Positions 6,780 through 14,953 of a stretch of 20,321 nt of DNA are shown here, one piece after another. The DNA is from JBFMEX01 sp040752215 (GTDB lineage Bacteria; Pseudomonadota; Alphaproteobacteria; Rhizobiales; Hyphomicrobiaceae). Each line of letters starts with the position of its first letter. Within the stretch, counting starts at the first letter, position 1. Under the pieces are notes generated by a model. It was given only the letters and a program-made list of their open reading frames with translations, had not been told where the DNA came from and searched no databases. The translations under genes were made by a program, and so were the position numbers. The stretch is from assembly GCA_040752215.1 (NCBI GenBank), contig JBFMEX010000109.1:1-20321 (forward strand). The letters are read 5' to 3'.

Positions 6780-7859
6780 TCACATGAGCGGCCTGTCGGC
6801 CCAGCGGGCGGCGCCGCGGCCGACGAGGTCGAGAATAGAGCCGGCGCCGCGCTCCGTGACCGCCTCGGCCAGCGCACGCTTGATCGCGCCGATCAGCTCT
6901 GGTCCCTCGTAGACGAGCGCCGTGTAGAGTTGCAGGAGGCTGGCACCGGCCTCGATCTTGGCCACTGCCGCCGGCCCACTGTCGATTCCGCCGATGCCGA
7001 TCAGCGGAATGCGCCCGCCGGTTTCGCGGTAGACCTTGGCCAGCATGATCGTCGACCGCTCGAACAGTGGCCGCCCGGAGAGGCCGCCGGTCTCTCCGCG
7101 GGCCGGGTCGGTGAGCTGCGGCCGCGCCAGCGTCGTATTGGAGACTGCGATCGCGTCGACGCCATGCTGCACGATGCGGGAGAGGATTGCCGGCAGGTCC
7201 GCCTCCGCCACGTCGGGGGCGATCTTGATCACGATCGGCCGGCGCGGCCGACCCTCGAGCGCGAGCCGCTCGCGCGTTGCCATCAGCCGGTCGAGCAGCT
7301 CGTCGAGCGCGGCCGGCGCTTGCAGGTCTCTCAGTCCCGGTGTGTTCGGCGACGAGATGTTGACCGTGAGGTAGCTCGCCACCTCGTTGAAGGTCTCGAG
7401 GCCGGCGACGTAATCCGCGACCCGGTCGCCGGCGTCTTTGTTGGCGCCGATGTTCACGCCGACGATGCCCCGCCGCGGCCGGCGCTGCAGCCGGGCGAGC
7501 GCGGCGGCGTGGCCGGCGTTGTTGAAGCCGAGCCGGTTGATCACCGCTCGGTCGGCGACGAGCCGGAACAGTCGCGGGCGCGGGTTACCGGCTTGCGGCT
7601 GCGGCGTCACGGTCCCAATCTCGGCGAAGCCGCAGCCGAGGCCGAGCACCGCATCTGGCACCCGCGCATTCTTGTCGAAGCCGGCCGCGATTCCGACCGG
7701 ATTGGGAAAGTGCAAGCCGATGAGGTCGACCGCCAGCCGTGGATCGTCCGGCGCCGCACGCGGATAGACGCCGGCCTCCAACGCACGCAGCGTCATCTCG
7801 TGCGCCTGCTCGGGCGGCAGCTTGTGCAGAAGCGGGCGAGCGAGCGAGAACAAGCTCAT
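6780..7859 (-). CDS. pyrD: Dihydroorotate dehydrogenase, quinone-dependent (class 2)
   Basis: A 359-residue protein catalysing the fourth step of de novo pyrimidine synthesis, oxidation of dihydroorotate to orotate with electrons passed to the quinone pool through FMN. The N-terminal helical extension (SLFSLARPLLHKLPPEQAHE) is the membrane-binding domain that marks class 2 enzymes. Other landmarks are NPVGIAAGFDKNA, FAEIGTVTPQPQAGNPRPRL, INRLGFNN, VNISSPNTPGLRDLQ (class 2 catalytic serine), IKIAPDV, SNTT, GGLSGRPL and LIGIGGI. The ATG at 7859 is chosen because the domain starts there and it overlaps the upstream DUF952 stop by 4 nt (ATGA), indicating translational coupling. An upstream in-frame start at 7994 would only add low-complexity, arginine-rich sequence lying within the DUF952 gene. 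Confidence 0.96.
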   Translation of the reverse strand: MSLFSLARPLLHKLPPEQAHEMTLRALEAGVYPRAAPDDPRLAVDLIGLHFPNPVGIAAGFDKNARVPDAVLGLGCGFAEIGTVTPQPQAGNPRPRLFRLVADRAVINRLGFNNAGHAAALARLQRRPRRGIVGVNIGANKDAGDRVADYVAGLETFNEVASYLTVNISSPNTPGLRDLQAPAALDELLDRLMATRERLALEGRPRRPIVIKIAPDVAEADLPAILSRIVQHGVDAIAVSNTTLARPQLTDPARGETGGLSGRPLFERSTIMLAKVYRETGGRIPLIGIGGIDSGPAAVAKIEAGASLLQLYTALVYEGPELIGAIKRALAEAVTERGAGSILDLVGRGAARWADRPLM

Positions 7860-8269
7860 GGCAGCGCGAGCTCCGCGGGCAGCAGCGGAACGCCGTCGCC
7901 ATCGAGCGCCAGCGGCCCGCTCCACAGCACGCTTGCGATTGCCAGCGGCCCATACAAGTGGGGGAACAGGTCGCCGCCGCGCGAGGTCTCCCATCTGAGC
8001 GCGCTGCCGAGCGCGGCGGCATCGATCACCAGCAGCATCAGTCCGGGCTTGCCACGAAAGTGCTTAGCGGCGGTTCCAGCGAGCTGATGCGCCGCCGACA
8101 GGTGGATGTACCCGTCGCGGACGTCGTCAGCAGACCCCTCGACCGAGCCGGTTCGGCAGGCTTGGCGCCAGGTGCCCTCGTCGGTGATCTTGAATACGAG
8201 GCCGTCGAGGCGCGAGCCCCCACCCCTCGATACCGCGCTTTGCTCCGAATTTGGATCAATACGTGTCAT
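7856..8269 (-). CDS. DUF952 family protein
   Basis: A 137-residue protein of the DUF952 (PF06108) family. The conserved core is readable: LVFKITDEGTW, then DVRDGYIHLSAAHQLAGTAAKHF, LMLLVIDAAAL, LRWETSRGGDLFPHLYGPL. Family members are small cytoplasmic proteins of undetermined biochemical function, distantly related to ADP-ribosyltransferase-like folds. The N-terminal 24 residues before LVFKI are not conserved-looking; the ATG at 8269 is the only ATG ahead of the domain and its ribosome-binding site is weak. It is the first gene of a three-gene minus-strand unit (DUF952, pyrD, arsC-like) and overlaps pyrD by 4 nt. Confidence 0.88.
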   Translation of the reverse strand: MTRIDPNSEQSAVSRGGGSRLDGLVFKITDEGTWRQACRTGSVEGSADDVRDGYIHLSAAHQLAGTAAKHFRGKPGLMLLVIDAAALGSALRWETSRGGDLFPHLYGPLAIASVLWSGPLALDGDGVPLLPAELALP

Positions 8270-8482
8270 GAGGCGTTCTCATAGTCGTCTTCCCCGCGCC
8301 GGGAAAGCCCGCCCCGGTCGAGCGCGACGCGGATGCCACGGCCGAAGGCCGAAACTCATTTTTTGTCGCGACGAGGTGTCTCGAGCCCGGTCCCCATGTT
8401 AGGTTCCTCGGTGGGGCTTCCCAAGGGCCCGTCTTTCGAGGGAAACGCCGCGCCGTTCCGCGGCCGAGTTGAATTGTATCGC

Positions 8483-10258
8483 ATGCCCGCTCGCCTTCCC
8501 GTTGCCTCGCTCAGTCTGGCTGAGCTGCTCTCCGATCCCCATCGGCTCACCGTACCTGCCTATCAGCGCCCCTATTCCTGGACCCGGCGCGAGGCCGATC
8601 AGCTGCTCGAGGACGTGCTCGCCGCTTCGGGCGTCGAGTCGGTGGTCGGAGCCGAGCCCGACTACTTCCTCGGCACGGTGCTGCTGCTCGACGCCGATCG
8701 CGCCGGCTTCGCGCCGCCGTCGGGCGGCGAACTGCGGCGGCTCGAGATCATCGACGGCCAGCAGCGGCTCGTGACGCTCACCATCATCGCCGCGGTGCTG
8801 CGCGACCTTTTCGCCGACCACGACCGGACGCTGGCGCGGGCCCTCGACCAGCTCGTCGCTGCTCCCGTGGCGGGTACGGACGAGACGGCCGGCCTGCGGA
8901 TCGCGCTGCGCGGAGCCGACGGCGCTTTTCTCGTCGAGTACGTCCAGCAGCCCGACGCCTGCCGGCAGATGCCGCCGCACGACGACCTCACGATTGGCCA
9001 GGAGCGGTTGCTCGAGGTGCGCGAAGGCTTCCTCGCCCGGCTTGCCGACCTCGGCGTCGAGGAGGCGCGCAGGCTCACCGACTTTCTCCGCGATCGCTGC
9101 CACGTCGTCGTCGCGCTGAGTCAGGACATCGACCACGCCCACCGCACCTTCACCGTGCTCAACGAGCGTGGCCGCCCGCTCGCCCGCAATGACATTCTGA
9201 AGGCCGAGCTGCTGCGCGCGACGGCCCCCGATCGCCAGGATGCCCTGGTGACGCGCTGGGATACAGTCACCGCCAATCTCGGCGGGGATCTCGAGCATTT
9301 CCTCTCGCACATCCGCACCATCCATGGAGAGACGCGCACGCCGATCCTCGCCGGGGTGCGCTCGATCGTCGTTGGCGCCGGGGGCGCCGAGCCGTTCGTC
9401 AACCGGGTCGTGGCCCCGCTCTCGCGGGCCTACCGCCTCGCGATCGACGCCGCAGAACGCGACGGTCTGCTGCCGGCGGCCGCGACGGGTCGGCTGGTCG
9501 CGCTGTCGCGGCTGTCGGCCGGCGACTGGATGCCTGCGGCGATGCTGGCGCTGGCCGAGCACGAGGACGATCCCGACAGCCTCGAGCGGCTGCTGGCCGA
9601 GATCGAGCGCCTCGCCTATCTGCTGCGCCTTCTCTGTCAGGGCAGCGGTCGCCGCCTGACACGCTTTGCCGGTGTCGTCGCCGCGATCCGCTCCGGCGAG
9701 GCGCTCGCCGCCGGCGCGGGAGCGTTCGAGATCACCCGCGACGAGGCGCGCCAGATCGCACACAACCTCAAGGACCTGCACCGGCGCAATCCGGCGCACT
9801 GCAAGCTGGTGCTGCTGCGGCTGGGCGAGGAGGCGAGCGGTGAGATGATGCGGGTCGATCCGGCGACGCTCAGCGTCGAGCACGTCCTGCCGCAGCGTCC
9901 GCGCGCCGGCAGCGAATGGCGCCGCTGGATACCCGATCCCGTCGAGCGTGAGCGGGCCACCAACGCGCTCGGCAATCTGGTCCTGATCGGGGCCCGTGCC
10001 AATGAGCGGGCTCGCAACAGGGAGCTGGCCCGCAAGTGTGAGATCTACGCCGAGGTCGCCGATGCCCCCTTGCGGGCGCTGATGCACGAGGTGCTCGAGG
10101 CCGAGGAGTGGGATCACGCGACGGTGGCGGCGCGCGATGCGCGGCTGCTGGCACTGCTCGAGCGGACCTGGCGTGTCGATCTCGGTCGTGCTGGAAAGGA
10201 GCGGTCTGACGCCGGCCTTTTGGCCGAGGAGCAGAAGCGGGTCTTGCGTTCGGACTGA
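8483..10258 (+). CDS. DUF262 and DUF1524 (HNH) protein, GmrSD/BrxU/SspE-like, first of tandem pair
   Basis: A 591-residue protein (from the ATG at 8483) with a complete DUF262-DUF1524 architecture. The N-terminal DUF262 domain has LTVPAYQRPYSW (YQRPYSW at 27-33), YFLGTVLLL (61-69), EIIDGQQRLVTLTII (DGQQR at 91-95) and FTVLNERGRPLARNDILKAEL (223-242). A helical middle follows. The C-terminal DUF1524/HNH nuclease has SVEHVLPQ (His467), LGNLVLI (Asn498) and NERARNRELARKCEIY (507-522). In GmrSD, BrxU and SspE, DUF262 binds and hydrolyses NTP and DUF1524 cuts or nicks DNA, restricting phages with modified DNA or responding to host phosphorothioates. All core motifs look intact. The start at 8483 is chosen because the domain begins shortly after; ATGs at 8333 and 8396 would add unconserved residues. 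The next gene encodes a diverged homologue. Confidence 0.88.
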   Translation: MPARLPVASLSLAELLSDPHRLTVPAYQRPYSWTRREADQLLEDVLAASGVESVVGAEPDYFLGTVLLLDADRAGFAPPSGGELRRLEIIDGQQRLVTLTIIAAVLRDLFADHDRTLARALDQLVAAPVAGTDETAGLRIALRGADGAFLVEYVQQPDACRQMPPHDDLTIGQERLLEVREGFLARLADLGVEEARRLTDFLRDRCHVVVALSQDIDHAHRTFTVLNERGRPLARNDILKAELLRATAPDRQDALVTRWDTVTANLGGDLEHFLSHIRTIHGETRTPILAGVRSIVVGAGGAEPFVNRVVAPLSRAYRLAIDAAERDGLLPAAATGRLVALSRLSAGDWMPAAMLALAEHEDDPDSLERLLAEIERLAYLLRLLCQGSGRRLTRFAGVVAAIRSGEALAAGAGAFEITRDEARQIAHNLKDLHRRNPAHCKLVLLRLGEEASGEMMRVDPATLSVEHVLPQRPRAGSEWRRWIPDPVERERATNALGNLVLIGARANERARNRELARKCEIYAEVADAPLRALMHEVLEAEEWDHATVAARDARLLALLERTWRVDLGRAGKERSDAGLLAEEQKRVLRSD

Positions 10259-10348
10259 GCGGGCCTAAGTAAGTCGCAGCAGGTGGCGTGCGACGCAGGC
10301 CGACAACCTGCTCGCCCAGAGGCAGACAAGAAAAAGAAGGCGGGAGGA

Positions 10349-12058
10349 ATGGGGGAAATTGGGACCGTGCGGTCGGCCGCACCGGCAGGGGTTGCTTCGA
10401 CAGCGCCGGCAGACCTCTCCGTCGAGATCGTGACATTGGCGCAACTGTTCTCGGGTGCGCACCGCTTCCGGCTGCCGGCCTTCCAGCGCGCCTTCGCCTG
10501 GCAGACGTCGCACGTCGGCCGCCTGCTAGACAACATCCGCGAGGCGATGCGTCGTGGCCGGCCTTATCAGCTCGGCGTCATGACGCTGGTCGAGCGGGAC
10601 GGAAGCCCGGATGCGGCGATCATCGATGGTCACCAGCGCATCATGGCGCTGACGATCCTGTTCGCCGTGCTGCGCGACCTGGAGATCGATCCTAGCGTCA
10701 AGGAGCGTCTCTCGGCGCTCATCATCAAGCCGCCACGCGGGCGCTTGCGCACCGGCGAGCTGGTGCTCCAGCCGCAGCCGCTCCTCGCCGATTTCATGGC
10801 CGAGCTGGTGCAGCGCCCCGGCGTCACGCTGCGCGATCCCGTGATCGGAGAGCATGAGCTTTCCGAGACCGAGCACAACATTCTCGAGAACCGCGACTAC
10901 CTGATCGCCGCCTTGGCCGACGGTCAGATCGATCTGGACGAGCGGCGCCAGTTGTCCGAGTTCCTGCTCGACGAGTGCCGCCTCATCCTGCGCATCATGG
11001 ACGACGAGGTCGAGGCCTGGCGCACGCTCGAGACCGAGGAGGCGACCCGGGTCGACTTCAACGCCTGCAGCCGCGCCAAAGCCTCGATTCTGTCCGCGCT
11101 GCCGCTTGCCGATCGCGAGCGGTGCGGCCGGGTCTGGGAGCAGTGCGAGCAGCTCGTTGGCGCCGACGACATGCACGCCCTGCTCGGCTTCGTTCGCACG
11201 CTGAAGCTGCGCCACCGCGCACAAAAGCCGGTCGAGACGGAGATCTGGGAGCATGCCGGACTTGAGAAGGGTGCCGCTGCGTTCTTCGAGGGTGAGATGC
11301 TGCCGGCGGCCCGTCGCCTCAGGGCGCTGAAGAAGGGCGAGATCGGCGCGGGCGAGGCCGGCAAGAGGCTGGCGGAGCGGCTCGCCCGGATCGGCTGGGT
11401 GCAGCTCGACTTCTGGATCCCCGCCGCGCTGCACTGGCTCGCCGTCCGTGGCGAGGCCGATGCCGAGACCGAGGCGTTTTTCGCCCGCCTGGAGCGACTG
11501 GTCTGGATCGCGCGCATTGCCAATCTCGAGACCCCGAAGCAGGAAAAGCGCACGCTGGCACTCCTCACCCACATCGACAAGGGACGGCACGTGGACGAGA
11601 TGGCCGAGCTGGCGATCGAAAAAAAGCTGAAGCAGGAGGCGCTCGCCAATCTCGAGAGCACGAACTTCCGTCAGAAAGCCTACTCGGCCCTCGTGCTGCG
11701 CCGCATCAGCGTTGCGCTCGGCAAGGACAGCGGGCCTTATGATCGCGATCAAGTCACTTTCGAGCACATCATCCCGCGCAATCCCGAGGAGGACCGCGGC
11801 TGGCGCCGTATCCTGAAGAGCTGGAAGCAGGTCGAGCCGCACATCAACCGGCTCGGCAACCTGACCTTCCTCACGCGCGAGGAGAACAATCGGGCCGGCA
11901 CCAGGGACTGGGAGGGGAAGCGCGAGGTCTATCGCGAGTCCGTCCACGTGCTGGCGCGGGAGGCGGCCAGCCGCGAGCAGTGGTCGGTCGGCGCCGTCGC
12001 CGAGCGAACCGAGGAGCTGATCGCCATCCTGCTTCGCGAGTGGGACCTCAAGCAATAG
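10349..12058 (+). CDS. DUF262 and DUF1524-like protein, second of tandem pair
   Basis: A 569-residue homologue of the preceding protein, only distantly similar to it. Shared landmarks are RLPAFQRAFAW (FQRAFAW at 45-51), YQLGVMTLV (73-81), AIIDGHQRIMALTILFAVLRDL (DGHQR at 93-97), FEHIIPRN (His473), RLGNLTFLTR (Asn504) and NNRAGTRDWEGKREVY (513-528). Differences may matter: DGQQR is DGHQR, the LNxRG motif is replaced by LETEEATRV (about 227-235), and the second asparagine of the DUF1524 tail is a threonine. This suggests one subunit senses or regulates while the other keeps full activity, which is inference. The ATG at 10349 follows AAGAAGG and GGGAGGA; a GTG at 10283 would add a short lysine-rich extension without a good ribosome-binding site. 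It lies 90 bp after the first gene on the same strand, probably co-transcribed. Confidence 0.85.
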   Translation: MGEIGTVRSAAPAGVASTAPADLSVEIVTLAQLFSGAHRFRLPAFQRAFAWQTSHVGRLLDNIREAMRRGRPYQLGVMTLVERDGSPDAAIIDGHQRIMALTILFAVLRDLEIDPSVKERLSALIIKPPRGRLRTGELVLQPQPLLADFMAELVQRPGVTLRDPVIGEHELSETEHNILENRDYLIAALADGQIDLDERRQLSEFLLDECRLILRIMDDEVEAWRTLETEEATRVDFNACSRAKASILSALPLADRERCGRVWEQCEQLVGADDMHALLGFVRTLKLRHRAQKPVETEIWEHAGLEKGAAAFFEGEMLPAARRLRALKKGEIGAGEAGKRLAERLARIGWVQLDFWIPAALHWLAVRGEADAETEAFFARLERLVWIARIANLETPKQEKRTLALLTHIDKGRHVDEMAELAIEKKLKQEALANLESTNFRQKAYSALVLRRISVALGKDSGPYDRDQVTFEHIIPRNPEEDRGWRRILKSWKQVEPHINRLGNLTFLTREENNRAGTRDWEGKREVYRESVHVLAREAASREQWSVGAVAERTEELIAILLREWDLKQ

Positions 12059-12180
12059 CGGTCCTTCCGCCGGGGACCTCGACCGATCGTGATCGTTCGC
12101 GCTTTGCCATCCGCGCCATTCCCTGGCATGGGTTTGCAGTTCCCGGTGCTGCTCCGCCGGCACGGCATGATGGTGACCAA

Positions 12181-13047
12181 GTGAGCCAGCCTCTCGACAG
12201 CCGGCCCCTGCTCGTGTTCGGCGGGCCGTACTCGAACCTCCGCGCAACCGAGGCGATGATTGCCGAGGCCGCACGGAGGGACATTCCGCCCTGCAACGTC
12301 GTCTGCACCGGCGACGTCGTCGCCTATTGCGCCGAGCCGGAGGAGACCGCGCGGCGCATCCAGGCGTGGGGCTGCCACACCATTCAGGGCAACTGCGAGG
12401 AGAGCTTCGCCGCCGGCGCCGCCGACTGCGGCTGCAATTTCGAGGAGGGCACCGCCTGCGATCTGCTCGCCAAGGGCTGGTATCCGTTCGCCGACGCCGA
12501 GATAAGCGCCGAGACGCGCGCTTGGATGGGCGGCCTCGCCAAGTCGCTGCGCTTCACCTATCGCGGTCGCCGCATGCTGGTCGTTCACGGTGGGGTTGCG
12601 GAGATCGCGCGTTGGGTGTTCGCCTCCGATCGTGCGACGATCGCGGCCGAGCTCGCCGCCGCCGACGCCGACATTGTCCTCGCCGGTCATTGCGGACTCC
12701 CGTTCATCGCCCGCGCCGGCGGCAAGTTCTGGCTCAATGCGGGTGTGATCGGCATGCCGGCCAACGACGGCACCGCCGACGTGTGGTACGCGCTGATCGA
12801 GCCCGTCGGCGGCGAGCGAGCGCTGGCTCTCTCGCTGCATCGCCTCGGCTACGACCACCTCGGCGCGGCGGCAGCGCTCAGGCGGCTGCGCTTCGCCGAC
12901 AGCTACGCGCGCACCCTCGTCGACGGGCGCTGGCCGAGCATGGACGTTCTGCCGGAGCCGGAGCGGGCTCGCCAGGGCGTACGGTTGAGGCCGCGTGGCG
13001 TGGTGATCGGCGAGAAGAGCCGACCCCACCGCGCAGCCGCGGAATAG
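12181..13047 (+). CDS. Metallophosphoesterase-family protein with altered metal motifs
   Basis: A 288-residue calcineurin-like protein (PF12850-type layout). The first motif, normally SDxHGNL, reads GGPYSNL (14-20), so both metal ligands D and H are missing. The second motif CTGDVVAY (GD 44-45), the third QGNCEES (GN 70-71) and VVHGGV (His136) are kept. The last motif, normally GHTH, is AGHCGLPF (169-174), lacking the second histidine. Nine cysteines (38, 42, 50, 65, 72, 83, 85, 93, 171) crowd around these motifs. The pattern resembles a widespread alphaproteobacterial subfamily, so it is not a random decay, but the chemistry may differ from ordinary two-metal phosphoesterases. The GTG at 12181 is the chosen start; no ATG lies in frame near it. 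It follows the DUF262 pair by 122 bp and precedes the FAH-family gene by 54 bp. Confidence 0.82.
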   Translation: MSQPLDSRPLLVFGGPYSNLRATEAMIAEAARRDIPPCNVVCTGDVVAYCAEPEETARRIQAWGCHTIQGNCEESFAAGAADCGCNFEEGTACDLLAKGWYPFADAEISAETRAWMGGLAKSLRFTYRGRRMLVVHGGVAEIARWVFASDRATIAAELAAADADIVLAGHCGLPFIARAGGKFWLNAGVIGMPANDGTADVWYALIEPVGGERALALSLHRLGYDHLGAAAALRRLRFADSYARTLVDGRWPSMDVLPEPERARQGVRLRPRGVVIGEKSRPHRAAAE

Positions 13048-13101
13048 CGGACGCGGTCGCACGTTGCGCCCCGACGCCGCGCCAGGCGGGAGCCGAGTCG
13101 C

Positions 13102-14100
13102 ATGCAGTCGAGACGGGTCATGGCGGATGGCAGCCCGCGCATCGAGATCGCAGCCGGCGCCGGGTTCGTTGCCCTCGCCGATGTGCTGGCTCGCGCGGAT
13201 GGCTTGCCGTCCGACGCGTCGTCCTGGCCGCACGACATGATCGGCATGCTCGCCGCACCCGATCCGGTCCGCGCGCGCCTGGTCGCCATCGCCAGCGAGC
13301 TGTCCGCCGAGGTGACGCCCATCTCGCCGTCGCAGCCGCTGCTGCCGTTCGCGCCGCGCTCGTTCCGCGACTTCATGCTCTACGAGCGCCATGCCGTCGA
13401 CGCCGCGCGCGGTTTCGCGCGCCGCTTCCTGCCACGCATCGCGCCGGTCGCGCGCGCCTACGAGGCCGTCACGGGGCGCGACTTTCCCGCCTTCAGGCCG
13501 AGGCCGCTCTGGTACCGCCAGCCGATCTACTACATGGGCAATCACCTCGCCTTCGTCGGTGACGGCGCACCGATTGCGCTGCCCCGCTACACCCGCGCCC
13601 TCGACTACGAGCTCGAGCTCGGCTTCGTGCTGGCACGCCCGCTCCTCGATGCGACCCCCGCGGTGGCAGAGGCTGCCATCGGCGGCTTCCTCGTCGTCAA
13701 CGACTTCTCCGCCCGCGACGTGCAGCTCGCCGAGATGCGCTCCGGCTTCGGCCCGCAGAAGGCCAAGCACTTCGTCAATGCCATGTCGGCGCTCGTCGTC
13801 TCGGCCGACGAGGTCCTGCCGCGCTGGCGCGAGCTTCGGGGATGGGTCCGGATCAACAACACCCTGGTCGCCGAGCCGGCGACCGCCGGACCGCACTGGA
13901 CGCTGGGCGAGGCGCTTGCCCATGTCTCGCGGGGCGAGCGGCTCCATCCCGGCGAGCTGTTCGCCACCGGCACGCTGCCCGGCGGCAGCGGCATCGAGCG
14001 CGGACGCCTGCTGGAGCCCGGTGACACCATCGAGATCGGCATCCATGGGATAGGATCGATCACCAACCGCATCGTCGACGACGGGAGGGGCCAATCGTGA
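13102..14100 (+). CDS. Fumarylacetoacetate hydrolase (FAH) family protein
   Basis: A 332-residue enzyme of the FAH superfamily, which cleaves or rearranges C-C bonds in 2,4-diketo acids during aromatic-compound breakdown. Evidence includes FRDFMLYERHAVDAARGF (about 88-105) and PIYYMGNHLAFVG, then the metal-binding DYELELGFVL (Asp168, Glu170, Glu172) and VVNDFSARDVQ (Asp201/Asp206 region), followed by GPHWTLGEALAHVSRGERLHPGEL and the C-terminal LEPGDTIEIGIHGIGSITN. The length fits the fumarylacetoacetase-like branch that keeps a short N-terminal domain. The ATG at 13102 is preceded by GGCGGGAG; an in-frame ATG at 13120 is an alternative. Its TGA overlaps the GTG start of the next gene (GTGA, 14097-14100), so the two enzymes are coupled. 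The substrate is not deducible. Confidence 0.9.
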   Translation: MQSRRVMADGSPRIEIAAGAGFVALADVLARADGLPSDASSWPHDMIGMLAAPDPVRARLVAIASELSAEVTPISPSQPLLPFAPRSFRDFMLYERHAVDAARGFARRFLPRIAPVARAYEAVTGRDFPAFRPRPLWYRQPIYYMGNHLAFVGDGAPIALPRYTRALDYELELGFVLARPLLDATPAVAEAAIGGFLVVNDFSARDVQLAEMRSGFGPQKAKHFVNAMSALVVSADEVLPRWRELRGWVRINNTLVAEPATAGPHWTLGEALAHVSRGERLHPGELFATGTLPGGSGIERGRLLEPGDTIEIGIHGIGSITNRIVDDGRGQS

Positions 14101-14858
14101 AAGTGATCGATCTCTCCAAGCCGATCCAGTTCAATCGTGGCGATCCGCTGTTCATGCAGGTCAAGGTCCGCCACAAGCGCCATGCCACCGCCCGCTGGCT
14201 GGTGCGCGCGCTGGGCCTGCCGTTCAAGCTGATGCCGAAGGACTTCGCCGGCTGGGCCGACGACACGATCACCAAAATGGGCGTGCATTCGACCACCCAC
14301 ATCGACGCGCCTTGGCACTACGGCCCGACCTCCGCCGGCAGGCCGGCCGACACGATCGAGAAGATTCCGCTCGAGCGCTGCATCGGGCCGGGCGTCGTGT
14401 TCGACATGACGCACAAGGCCGACGACGACCCGATCACCCCCGCCGACATGGAGGTGGCGCTTTCGAGGAGTGGCGCCACGTTCGCCGAGGGCACCATCGT
14501 GCTGATCCGCACGGGGCGCGATTCGCTGATGGGCACCAAGGAGTTCTGGAAGCGGGGCACCGGCGTGAGCGCGGCGGCGACCGAGTGGCTGCTCGACCGC
14601 GGCATAACGGTGATGGGCATCGACCAGTGGGGCTGGGATCTCCCCTTCCGCGCCCAGATCGCCAGGGCGCGCCAGACCGGCGACGACACCTTGTTCTGGG
14701 AGGCGCACCGCGTCGGCCAGCGCCGGCCCTACTGGCACATGGAGCAGCTGACCAACCTCGGCGCCCTGCCTGCGCACGGCTTCGAGGTGGCGGTCTTTCC
14801 GTTGCCGATCGTCGGCGCCTCCGCCGCCCCCGCGCGCGTGGTTGCCCTGCTGCGATAG
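14097..14858 (+). CDS. Cyclase/kynurenine formamidase-family hydrolase (PF04199)
   Basis: A 253-residue metal-dependent hydrolase of the cyclase family. The hallmark GVHSTTHIDAPWHYGP (residues 62-77; His64, His68, Asp70, His74) matches the HxGTHxDxPxH zinc-binding signature, with Gly replaced by Thr. N-terminal VIDLSKPI, LERCIGPGVVFDMTH, GTIVLIRTGRD and VMGIDQWGWD are also family-typical. Members hydrolyse N-formylkynurenine, isatin or other amide/lactone substrates; no kynureninase or tryptophan dioxygenase gene is nearby, so kynurenine formamidase itself is unproven. The GTG at 14097, inside the FAH stop codon and preceded by GGGAGGGG, is the start. Coupling with an FAH-family enzyme suggests consecutive steps in degradation of an aromatic or cyclic compound (inference). 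Confidence 0.9.
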   Translation: MKVIDLSKPIQFNRGDPLFMQVKVRHKRHATARWLVRALGLPFKLMPKDFAGWADDTITKMGVHSTTHIDAPWHYGPTSAGRPADTIEKIPLERCIGPGVVFDMTHKADDDPITPADMEVALSRSGATFAEGTIVLIRTGRDSLMGTKEFWKRGTGVSAAATEWLLDRGITVMGIDQWGWDLPFRAQIARARQTGDDTLFWEAHRVGQRRPYWHMEQLTNLGALPAHGFEVAVFPLPIVGASAAPARVVALLR

Positions 14859-14953
14859 GCGGCGGGTGCGCGGGGCAGGCAGGATGGGCGCCGCTGCGAT
14901 CCGATGCACGCGCTCCGTGCGAGGAGTTGAGACCGCACGGGCTCGGGGTCGCC

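Noticed and set aside
8339..8363. Small CGGCC/GGCCG hairpin followed by a T run, between DUF952 and the first DUF262 gene
   Set aside because: It lies between divergent genes, where no plus-strand transcript needs ending, and the T run starts 7 nt after the stem. It is probably incidental.
8333..8482. Longer N-terminus for the first DUF262 protein
   Set aside because: The extra 50 residues show no family similarity and no good ribosome-binding site; the DUF262 domain normally begins close to the protein start.
8399..12274. Long minus-strand open frames (572 and 582 codons) opposite the two DUF262 genes
   Set aside because: They mirror the real genes in the complementary frame and are compositionally biased without domains. 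The plus-strand frames contain the DUF262 and HNH motifs.
14915..14940. 6-bp inverted repeat with a 14-bp loop between the convergent cyclase and aldolase genes
   Set aside because: The stem is short for this base composition and there is no T tract; it could be chance, so it is not called a terminator.
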